Source: Flagellimonas allohymeniacidonis
GTDB lineage: Bacteria; Bacteroidota; Bacteroidia; Flavobacteriales; Flavobacteriaceae
Assembly: GCF_004296335.1 (NCBI RefSeq)
Contig: NZ_SGIU01000002.1
Location: 695,882-759,881, forward strand
Direction: 5' to 3'
Length of the DNA: 64,000 nucleotides
Part shown: positions 57,988-64,000 of the stretch, in pieces
Layout of the letters: the number at the start of each line of letters is the position of its first letter
Numbering within the stretch: position 1 is the stretch's first letter
Made by a program: the position numbers and the translations under genes
The notes under the pieces: generated by a model
Told to the model about the DNA's origin: nothing
Database searches by the model: none
What the model saw: the letters and a program-made list of their open reading frames with translations, nothing else

Positions 57988-59349
57988 CTATTTAAAAAGC
58001 CACTTGTACAAATCATTGCCATTGGCAAACAACAGCAAGCCAATCAACAAGAAGAAACCTACCATTTGGGCATACTCCAAAAACTTATCACTGGGCTTTC
58101 TCCCCGATACCATTTCGTAAAGCAAGAACATCACATGCCCTCCATCCAAAGCAGGGATGGGCAAGATGTTCATAAACGCCAAAATAATCGAAATAAAGGC
58201 TGTGGTTGCCCAGAAGGCAGGCCAGTTCCAAGTGTCTGGAAACATGCTCCCAATCGCGCCAAAACCTCCAACACCTTTATAGGCTCCTGTTTCTGGATTA
58301 AATATTTTTTTGAGTTGCTTTACATAGCTTTCCAAGATATCCACCCCTTTTCGAATCCCTGCCGGAATGGATTCCAAAAAACTGTATTTCACTGTTTGAA
58401 TACGGTAGTAACCTCTGTCCTGATACTCTTCCAAGGTCAATGCACCAAGACGCACTCCCAACTTACCTTCATCACTTACTGTGGCATTTAAGGTTGCTTC
58501 CTCTCCCGTGGAACGGCGCACTTGAATGGCAATTTCCTTACCCTTGTTTTCTTCTAAAATGCGTTGTACCTGATCAAAATAAATGGCTTCTTGGCCATTG
58601 ATCGCCAGAAACTCATCATGTTTTCTAAACTCTACAGCCTCATTGGCAGAGCCCTTTTCTACATTATTGACCACAAAAGGTTGCCTAGGTTGTAGGAACC
58701 TAATTTTGTTTTCATCTTCGATTAGGGTGGCAATAAAATCTACGGGTATATCCTTCTGAATTTTTTGGCCTTCCCTTTCCAACGTAAAACTGTTCCCGTT
58801 CACCAATCCCATAAACACATCGGAAAAAGCCTCAATTTTTTCTCCGTCAACGGCAACGATCTTATCTCCCGTCTGAACGCCCAATTCATCACCGATTTCT
58901 TTTTCAGTGACCCAAAGGCCATCCTTTAAACTTTCCATGGGAATGTACTGGTCTCCATAGGAATATGCCATGCCAATGTAAATCAAAACCGCCAGTACAA
59001 AATTCACGGTTACCCCTCCCAACATGATAATCAAACGCTGCCAAGCAGGCTTGCTTCGAAACTCCCAGGGTTTGGGCTCCTCCTTCATTTGTTCGGTGTC
59101 CATGCTCTCGTCGATCATCCCGGATATTTTCACATATCCTCCTAACGGCAACCATCCGATACCATAAACCGTTTCCCCTATTTTCTTTTTAAAGAGGGAA
59201 AACTTAACATCGAAAAAGAGATAGAATTTTTCAACTCGGGTTTTAAAAATCTTTGCAGGTATGAAGTGACCCAACTCATGTAGAACAATGAGAAGGGATA
59301 GACTTAAAAAAAATTGTATGGTCTTGATTACTACGGGGCTCATCAGCAT
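57988..59349 (-). CDS. rseP: RIP metalloprotease RseP (site-2 protease)
   Basis: A 453-residue M50 membrane protease that cuts substrates inside the membrane, e.g. anti-sigma factors. The zinc motif is HELGH (His24, Glu25, His28), followed by the GGYVKISG element near 72, one or two PDZ domains at about 125-310 (QTGDKIVAVDGEKIE, HDEFLAINGQEA), and the third metal ligand in PIPALDGGHV near 401-410. Four helices are placed as in RseP. ATG 59349 is used; ATG 59343 is close. A TACTTTTG -7 element lies 18 bases upstream (59367-59374). It may process the anti-sigma factors of this organism, two of which are encoded in the window. Confidence 0.94.
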   Translation of the reverse strand: MLMSPVVIKTIQFFLSLSLLIVLHELGHFIPAKIFKTRVEKFYLFFDVKFSLFKKKIGETVYGIGWLPLGGYVKISGMIDESMDTEQMKEEPKPWEFRSKPAWQRLIIMLGGVTVNFVLAVLIYIGMAYSYGDQYIPMESLKDGLWVTEKEIGDELGVQTGDKIVAVDGEKIEAFSDVFMGLVNGNSFTLEREGQKIQKDIPVDFIATLIEDENKIRFLQPRQPFVVNNVEKGSANEAVEFRKHDEFLAINGQEAIYFDQVQRILEENKGKEIAIQVRRSTGEEATLNATVSDEGKLGVRLGALTLEEYQDRGYYRIQTVKYSFLESIPAGIRKGVDILESYVKQLKKIFNPETGAYKGVGGFGAIGSMFPDTWNWPAFWATTAFISIILAFMNILPIPALDGGHVMFLLYEMVSGRKPSDKFLEYAQMVGFFLLIGLLLFANGNDLYKWLFK

Positions 59350-59366
59350 TCATCTGTTAAAACGCA

Positions 59367-59374
59367 CAAAAGTA
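59367..59374 (-). promoter_or_regulatory. -7 element of the rseP promoter
   Basis: On the minus strand it reads TACTTTTG, a perfect TAnnTTTG, 17 bases before the rseP ATG at 59349. No TTTG box was seen at the usual upstream distance. Confidence 0.5.
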
Positions 59375-59458
59375 AACTTTTAAGAAATCATAAAAAAACG
59401 TAAAAACAAAGCTGTTCTGGGTTTTAAGAAAGATTTAGCACCGGAATCTTTGTTTTGG

Positions 59459-59490
59459 TTTGAAGAATCTTTTTATGCAACGTAATTTTG
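59459..59490 (+). promoter_or_regulatory. Full Bacteroidota-type promoter of the SCO gene
   Basis: TTTG at 59459-59462, a 20-base spacer, and TAATTTTG at 59483-59490 match the -33/-7 consensus. Transcription would start about 5-6 bases further, at or next to the ATG at 59496. Confidence 0.6.
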
Positions 59491-59495
59491 CAAAT

Positions 59496-60170
59496 ATGCG
59501 CAGGTTTTTCGCTAAATATAAGTTTTTTGGGATTGTGCTGTCCGCAGTTTCATTGGTAATCATCTACCTATTCTACAACGCGCTACAGCCTAAAAAAAAC
59601 TTACCCATTTATCAACCTTCCATGGTGAGCCAAGAATTGGTGGATAGTACCCTGCATTATAAAAAGAAATATCATTCCGTTTCCGATTTTAAACTCGTCA
59701 ACCAAAATGGAGACACTATTACGCAGAATACTTACAACGGAAAAATTTATGTGGCCGATTTTTTCTTCACCACCTGCCCCACCATTTGCCCCATAATGAC
59801 CAAAAACATGGCGGAAATCCAAACGGAAATATTGGAGGATAGCGATGTGATGCTTCTGTCCCATTCCGTAACTCCGGTTATAGATTCAGTGGCCCAGCTT
59901 AAAAAATATGCGTTGGAAAAAGGGGTTGTAGACAGTAAGTGGAATTTGGTGACCGGGGACAAAAAGCAAATTTATGAGCTTGCCAGAAAATCCTATTTAG
60001 CCGTAAAAACAGATGGTGACGGCGGACCTTACGATATGATTCATACCGAAAATTTCATACTTGTGGATAAGGAGCGAAGAATTCGGGGGTTTTATGATGG
60101 CACCAACTCAGAGGAAATTCAAAAGTTGTTGGTCGACCTCGAAATTCTGAAAGCAAGCTATACCGAATAA
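59496..60170 (+). CDS. SCO1/SenC family protein
   Basis: A 224-residue protein with an N-terminal membrane anchor at about residues 9-27 and a thioredoxin-fold SCO domain. The copper site is CPTIC (Cys94, Cys98, CxxxC) in FFFTTCPTICPIM, with the partner His in MIHTENF. SCO proteins bring copper to the CuA centre of cytochrome c oxidase or act as thiol reductases in the periplasm. The start at 59496 (MRRFFAKYK) gives the normal anchor; an in-frame ATG at 59475 lies within the promoter and is less likely. It is monocistronic as far as can be seen; oxidase genes are not in the window. Confidence 0.92.
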   Translation: MRRFFAKYKFFGIVLSAVSLVIIYLFYNALQPKKNLPIYQPSMVSQELVDSTLHYKKKYHSVSDFKLVNQNGDTITQNTYNGKIYVADFFFTTCPTICPIMTKNMAEIQTEILEDSDVMLLSHSVTPVIDSVAQLKKYALEKGVVDSKWNLVTGDKKQIYELARKSYLAVKTDGDGGPYDMIHTENFILVDKERRIRGFYDGTNSEEIQKLLVDLEILKASYTE

Positions 60171-60222
60171 AATTCACATTCGCTTTTTAGAAGTTTCAAG
60201 GGGGGCATTGGGCATTTTTCTT

Positions 60223-60230
60223 TACTTTTG
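60223..60230 (+). promoter_or_regulatory. -7 element of the feoAB promoter
   Basis: TACTTTTG is a perfect TAnnTTTG, 30 bases before the feoA start. No Fur-like repeat was seen around it. Confidence 0.5.
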
Positions 60231-60259
60231 CTTACTTAAAATGAATCTAAATAAAGTTA

Positions 60260-60502
60260 GTGGCTACAGTTGCAGATCTTGAACAAGGTCAAAAAGGAAT
60301 TATCAAAGACTTTGACGACGACATTCTCCCTATCAAACTCTTGGAATTGGGCTGTCTACCAGGAAATTCCGTGGAACTTGTTCAAATTGCACCCTTAAAC
60401 GATCCCATATACATCAATTTAAATGGAAGCCATATTGCCATAAGACGTTCATTGGCCGCCGAAATACCTGTGGAAATTGTTGAAGATAAGTTAGCGCAAT
60501 GA
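60260..60502 (+). CDS. feoA: Ferrous iron transport protein A
   Basis: An 80-residue SH3-like protein. It starts with GTG at 60260; the frame is closed 10 bases upstream by TAA, and the product then begins with the canonical ATVADLEQGQKGIIKDF. The rest, including LLELGCLPGNSVELVQIAP and GSHIAIRR, is typical FeoA. It works in the cytoplasm with FeoB in Fe2+ uptake. The stop overlaps the feoB start by four bases (ATGA), so the two are coupled. In this phylum FeoA is often fused to FeoB; here the two are separate. Confidence 0.94.
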   Translation: MATVADLEQGQKGIIKDFDDDILPIKLLELGCLPGNSVELVQIAPLNDPIYINLNGSHIAIRRSLAAEIPVEIVEDKLAQ

Positions 60503-62736
60503 GCAAAAACATCAATGTTGCCCTCATCGGGAATCCCAATACAGGCAAGACCTCCGTTTTTAATCAGCTTACCGGCCTGAAACAAAAAGTGGGAAACTAC
60601 CCTGGAATCACTGTGGAAAAGAAGGAGGGGCTTTGCAAACTGCCCAGAGGGGTAAAGGCCCATATTCTTGATCTGCCAGGGACATACAGCCTAAACACCA
60701 CCTCATTGGATGAAAGCGTAGTAGTGGAACTCCTCCTGAACAAGAAAAGTAAGGATTACCCTGATGTGGCCATCGTGATCACCGATGTGGAAAACCTAAA
60801 AAGGAATCTACTTCTTTTTACACAGATCAAAGATCTGCGCATCCCAACCATTTTGGTCATTAATATGGCGGATAGAATGTCTCGTAAAGGAATTTCTCTG
60901 GACATTGACGCCCTTGAACAAAAACTGGATACTAAAATTGCTCTGGTTAGTACCCGAAAAAGCAGCGGCATCGATCACATCAAAGAACTTATTGCCAATT
61001 ACAAAATCCTTTCCACCAATCCCGTTGTCAATGCATCCAGAATTGCCCCAGAATATTTTGATAGACTTAAAAAGGCTTTTCCCAATGAGGATTTATACAA
61101 ACTATGGTTGGTGATTACGCAAGATGTCAACTTCTTGCCCATTGAAAAGAAGCGTATTGAAGACGCAACTTCGTTTTCCACCAAATCCAAGTCTGAACTC
61201 AAAAAGCTCCAGCATAGGGAGACGGTTCTCCGGTATCAATTTATCAATCAAACCCTTCGAGATACCTATAAGGTAGATTTGCAGGCAGCCAAAGGTCTTC
61301 GAGCCTCCTTGGATAAAATATTGACCCACAGAATATTTGGATACGTTATCTTTTTCCTTATTCTACTGATCATATTTCAAGCCATTTTTGATTGGAGCAC
61401 ATATCCGATGGATTTTATCGATGCCCAGTTTGCATCGGCCAGTGAATGGATCAAAACAACATTTCCTCCCGGAATTCTTACTGATTTATTGGCCGAAGGT
61501 ATTGTAGCTGGCATAGGGGGTATTGTCATTTTTATTCCCCAAATAGCCTTTCTGTTCCTGTTCATCTCCCTCTTGGAAGAAACCGGATATATGAGCCGGG
61601 TGGTTTTTTTAATGGACAAACTTATGCGCCCATTTGGTTTGAGTGGCAAGAGTGTAGTTCCTTTAATATCAGGCACCGCATGTGCCATTCCTGCCGTAAT
61701 GGCAACGCGTACCATTGAAAATTGGAAAGAGCGTTTGATAACCATTTTGGTCACTCCGTTCACCACCTGTTCCGCAAGATTGCCCGTGTATTTGATTCTG
61801 ATTGCCCTTGTGATTCCAAAAGGAACGGTTTTAGGGCTCAGTTATCAGGCTCTTACCCTTATGCTTTTGTATTTACTGGGCTTTGCCATGGCCATATTCT
61901 CAGCAATGGTGTTGAACAAGATTTTGAAAATCAAGAGTCGTTCCCTATTTATGGTTGAAATGCCCACCTATCGTTTGCCCTTGACCAAGAATGTTGCGTA
62001 TACCGTTTTGGAAAAAACCAAAAGTTTTGTTTTTGGAGCAGGAAAAATCATTCTAGCCATTTCCATTGTTCTTTGGTTTTTGGGGTCCAATGGTTTTTCA
62101 GAAGATTTCAAAAATGCCGAGTCCATCGTAAACAAAAGGATAGAACAACAAGGACTCTCCCCCTACAGCAAGAATTACATCCAAAACAACATTCAAACCT
62201 ATATGCGCAATACCAAATTGGGCATTGTGGATCAAGAAAATGCGTTGGGATTAAGATCAATGCAAGATTCTGTTCAAAGTATGACCAGTATTCTTACGGA
62301 GCGTGCGAGAGATCAAGAAATTGCAAGCTATCGGTTGGAACACTCCTATATCGGTTTTGCCGGGAAGGCCATTGAACCTATCGTTCGACCTCTCGGCTAT
62401 GATTGGAAAATTGGAATTGCCGTATTGACCTCCTTTGCTGCCCGAGAAGTTTTTGTGGGCACCTTGGCCACCATTTACAGCGTTGGTAATGACCAAGAGG
62501 AAACTATTAAAAACCGAATGGCCGCAGAACTTGATGAGTCCGGAAAAAAACCCTTGTTCAACCTGGCCTCCGGAATTTCCTTAATGCTCTTTTATGCCTT
62601 TGCGATGCAATGTATGAGCACGCTTGCCATCGTGAAACGGGAGACCAACTCATGGAAATGGCCTCTGTTGCAGCTGCTGTTTATGAGCGTTTTTGCGTAT
62701 CTTGTAGCACTTACCGCTTTTCAAATTTTGAATTAG
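60499..62736 (+). CDS. feoB: Ferrous iron transporter B
   Basis: A 745-residue protein: an N-terminal GTPase (GNPNTGKTS at 11-19, DLPGTYSL, NMAD), then a helical GDI-like region, and a membrane domain from about 275 with eight or more helices, two Gate motifs (GYMSRVVFLMDKLMRPFGLSG) and the C-terminal core with TCSARLPVYL, in which the cysteine lies on the permeation path. It takes up Fe2+ through the inner membrane. The domain order and length match FeoB. It is coupled to feoA and followed directly by a gene for a small cysteine-rich membrane protein. Confidence 0.96.
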   Translation: MSKNINVALIGNPNTGKTSVFNQLTGLKQKVGNYPGITVEKKEGLCKLPRGVKAHILDLPGTYSLNTTSLDESVVVELLLNKKSKDYPDVAIVITDVENLKRNLLLFTQIKDLRIPTILVINMADRMSRKGISLDIDALEQKLDTKIALVSTRKSSGIDHIKELIANYKILSTNPVVNASRIAPEYFDRLKKAFPNEDLYKLWLVITQDVNFLPIEKKRIEDATSFSTKSKSELKKLQHRETVLRYQFINQTLRDTYKVDLQAAKGLRASLDKILTHRIFGYVIFFLILLIIFQAIFDWSTYPMDFIDAQFASASEWIKTTFPPGILTDLLAEGIVAGIGGIVIFIPQIAFLFLFISLLEETGYMSRVVFLMDKLMRPFGLSGKSVVPLISGTACAIPAVMATRTIENWKERLITILVTPFTTCSARLPVYLILIALVIPKGTVLGLSYQALTLMLLYLLGFAMAIFSAMVLNKILKIKSRSLFMVEMPTYRLPLTKNVAYTVLEKTKSFVFGAGKIILAISIVLWFLGSNGFSEDFKNAESIVNKRIEQQGLSPYSKNYIQNNIQTYMRNTKLGIVDQENALGLRSMQDSVQSMTSILTERARDQEIASYRLEHSYIGFAGKAIEPIVRPLGYDWKIGIAVLTSFAAREVFVGTLATIYSVGNDQEETIKNRMAAELDESGKKPLFNLASGISLMLFYAFAMQCMSTLAIVKRETNSWKWPLLQLLFMSVFAYLVALTAFQILN

Positions 62737-62886
62737 ATGGAACTTTTTCAGCACATATTGGCCTATTTAATTTTGACCTTGGCGGTGGCTTATTTGGTCT
62801 GGAAATTTTTTCTTCCCAAATCCTTGGTAAGTTTTGGCAAAAAAAACACCAAAGCTTGTGGAGATGATGACTGCGGTTGCCATTAA
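62737..62886 (+). CDS. FeoB-associated Cys-rich membrane protein
   Basis: A 49-residue protein starting directly after the feoB stop. One membrane helix occupies about residues 6-25, followed by a basic segment and the C-terminus ACGDDDCGCH, with three cysteines and a histidine that could bind iron. Short proteins of this form (FeoC-like in position, the 'FeoB-associated Cys-rich membrane protein' group) are common after feoB in Bacteroidota. It probably assists or regulates FeoB at the membrane. It is too short for most gene finders, but the frame, the position and the Cys motif support it well. Confidence 0.85.
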   Translation: MELFQHILAYLILTLAVAYLVWKFFLPKSLVSFGKKNTKACGDDDCGCH

Positions 62887-62960
62887 TCCCTTTTTTCTTC
62901 GGTTTTCTTACTACAACTAAACCTCTTCCAAAAAAAGTTCAATTTTTTTGGCCATGCTGT

Positions 62961-62990
62961 TGTAACCTTTTTAATTTTCTTGACTATATA
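62961..62990 (+). promoter_or_regulatory. Possible ECF-type promoter of the second sigma operon
   Basis: TGTAACCTTTTT (from 62961), 15 bases after GTAAC, then GACTATATA. This looks like an ECF promoter (-35 GTAAC, -10 GACTA), as often seen for autoregulated RpoE-type factors in Bacteroidota. The gene starts 28 bases further. Confidence 0.4.
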
Positions 62991-63017
62991 GGATGAAACA
63001 ACAACTAAAAACAACTT

Positions 63018-63542
63018 TTGGACCAGCTCACTGACGAAATTATAATGCAAAAGGTTGCTGAAGGTAATCTTGATCTGCTAAAAGTTCTTTTTGATAGACA
63101 TCATAAGCATGTATTCAATTTTTTATGCAAGATGTCAGGTGACAGAATGTTAAGTGAGGATTTGACCCAAGATGTTTTTTACAAATTGATAAAGTATAGA
63201 GCATCTTACAAAAATGGATCGTTTGTTTCTTGGCTTTTTACCATCGCCAGAAACAGCTTAAAAACCCATTTTACAAGAAACCATCAAAACCATCTCGATG
63301 TAGATGTCTTAGAGTTTAGAACAGTGGAACCAGAGCAAGTGGTTGGAGATGAGTATTCGCATTTACAAAATGCCTTGAATCAATTAGACCCAGCGGATAG
63401 GGAACTGGTCATTTTGAATCGATTTAAGGAAATACGTTACGAAGAGTTGGCCGAGATTGTGGGAAGTTCTCCCGGTGCGGTGAAAACCAAAGTGTGCCGG
63501 GTATTGAAGAAATTAAAGAAAATCTATTTGGAAACTATTTAG
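63018..63542 (+). CDS. RpoE-like ECF sigma-70 factor
   Basis: A 174-residue ECF sigma factor. Region 2 covers about 20-85 (MLSEDLTQDVFYKLIKY, SFVSWLFTIARNSLKTHF) and region 4 about 115-170 (LDPADRELVILNRFKEIRYEELAEI, SSPGAVKTKVCRVLKKL). The start is TTG at 63018 or ATG at 63045; an in-frame TAA at 63006 excludes a longer form. The next gene, 2 bases after the stop, codes for a zinc-finger anti-sigma factor, the usual pairing for envelope or metal stress control. It is the second ECF system of the window; the first is at 45984-47683. Confidence 0.93.
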   Translation: MDQLTDEIIMQKVAEGNLDLLKVLFDRHHKHVFNFLCKMSGDRMLSEDLTQDVFYKLIKYRASYKNGSFVSWLFTIARNSLKTHFTRNHQNHLDVDVLEFRTVEPEQVVGDEYSHLQNALNQLDPADRELVILNRFKEIRYEELAEIVGSSPGAVKTKVCRVLKKLKKIYLETI

Positions 63543-63544
63543 CC

Positions 63545-64000
63545 ATGAAAGAAGATCATGTATCAGAAATGTTACCGGAATATTTGGATGGTATGCTCTC
63601 AAGTACTGACAAACAACTTGTCAAAGCCCATTTAAGCAACTGCCCTAGGTGTAGTCAAGAGCTTGAAGACCTTAAATCGTTGTTTGGTGCTTTTGATAAC
63701 GAAAAGCTGTCTGTGCCTTCCAATAGGCTAAGTGCCAAGTTTGAGGAAGCCCTGGCATTGGAAAAGGAAAAAGCATCCAAAGTGGTGCCGTTGGTATCAC
63801 AAACAAAAAAGTCGGCATGGGCCTCCAACATCTTGAAAATTGCAGCAAGTATCGCTCTCTTGGTGGCCTCATTTCAAATGGGGAGTGTATTCCAACAGAA
63901 AAAAGTGAGTGATGATATTGCCCAGTTGGAAAATGAAAGTCTGCAGATGAAACAAACCGTAATGCTTTCCCTTATGGAAAATCAATCGGCGAGCAAACGC
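63545..64000 (+). CDS. Zinc-finger anti-sigma factor, 3' end cut off by the window
   Basis: The frame is open to the last base of the window; 152 residues are visible. The N-terminus (about 1-45) is a ZAS domain with the motif HLSNCPRC, the H-x3-C-x2-C zinc ligands that hold the sigma factor. A membrane helix lies at about 98-114 (IAASIALLVASFQMG), and a coiled coil begins after it (DDIAQLENESLQMKQ), probably in the periplasm. It should hold the ECF factor of the preceding gene and release it on a signal or on proteolysis. Its start is 2 bases after the sigma stop. Confidence 0.88.
   Translation, partial: MKEDHVSEMLPEYLDGMLSSTDKQLVKAHLSNCPRCSQELEDLKSLFGAFDNEKLSVPSNRLSAKFEEALALEKEKASKVVPLVSQTKKSAWASNILKIAASIALLVASFQMGSVFQQKKVSDDIAQLENESLQMKQTVMLSLMENQSASKR

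Noticed and set aside
58066-58491. 141-residue open frame opposite rseP
   Set aside because: It is fully covered by the rseP gene, has no recognisable motif, and its composition is that of a complement of coding sequence. The same applies to long opposite-strand frames in RND, SEL1-kinase and DUF2490 genes.
63006-63044. Longer ECF sigma product upstream of 63018
   Set aside because: An in-frame TAA at 63006-63008 closes the frame.
1-64000. CRISPR array, prophage, insertion sequence or integrative element
   Set aside because: No regularly spaced repeats, transposase, integrase, phage structural gene or attachment repeat was found on reading all gaps and gene products. The only tRNA has no flanking integrase or duplicated 3' end.

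Overview
The window comes from a member of the Bacteroidota, most likely a marine Flavobacteriaceae in the neighbourhood of Muricauda/Allomuricauda (inferred; no rRNA is present to test it). The reasons are AT-rich DNA with almost no Shine-Dalgarno sequences, several promoters with the Bacteroidota -7 element TAnnTTTG, TonB and BamA/TamA-type outer-membrane proteins, a Bacteroidota FeoA-FeoB-small Cys-rich protein operon, and anti-sigma factors and lipoproteins of the style of this phylum. No phage, insertion sequence, CRISPR array or plasmid gene was seen. It looks like chromosome, with one tRNA (Asn).

Layout. 0-2.3 kb: the end of a muropeptide/D-amino-acid cluster (DUF1611, racemase, D-Ala-D-Ala dipeptidase). 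2.4-5.7 kb: a prohibitin-like protein, small hypotheticals, cold-shock protein and an acyl desaturase. 6.4-8.2 kb: a compact cassette of a second ribosomal protein S21, a NYN-LOTUS putative RNase and a second RpoD-like sigma factor. 8.5-16.9 kb: a lone receiver protein, then a sulfur cluster (two YeeE/YedE permease subunits, a sulfite dehydrogenase pair, a persulfide dioxygenase-rhodanese fusion, a rhodanese lipoprotein, a SulP anion transporter) closed by a Crp/Fnr regulator. 17-20 kb: slipin, TonB, hypotheticals. 20.2-27.1 kb: an aspartate/glutamate block (porin, AspA, Dcu, GltS plus lipoproteins). 27.2-28.0 kb: a metallo-beta-lactamase gene broken by one amber codon. 28.1-29.9 kb: two outer-membrane proteins. 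29.9-37.6 kb: an RND efflux operon whose TolC carries an extra binding-protein-like domain. 38.0-52.7 kb: two divergent operons with MORN proteins on one side and, on the other, an M48 protease, an FHA-ABC transporter, an LEA lipoprotein, an ECF sigma/anti-sigma pair, SEL1 proteins, a Ser/Thr kinase and a PP2C phosphatase. 52.8-64 kb: a BNR-repeat protein, gamma-glutamyltransferase, tRNA-Asn, RseP, SCO, FeoAB and an ECF sigma/anti-sigma pair that runs off the end.

The two most interesting things. (1) In the sulfur cluster, three dyad sites of the form GTAAC-N4-GTTAC serve four promoters (one site is shared by two divergent promoters), and in all four the dyad centre lies exactly 36.5 bp upstream of the last base of a TAnnTTTG-like -7 element. 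This points to one activator, very probably the local Crp/Fnr protein, switching on persulfide oxidation, sulfite oxidation and anion/sulfur transport together. (2) The 38-52.7 kb locus looks like a phosphorylation-controlled envelope or export system: a kinase and phosphatase in the same operon as a transporter carrying two FHA phosphothreonine-reading domains, with its own sigma factor.

Other points of note are the S21/NYN/sigma cassette, the degenerate copies of the TonB 3' end at 19.4 and 37.9 kb, and possible leaderless starts. All function calls are made by reading the translated sequences; no database search was run.
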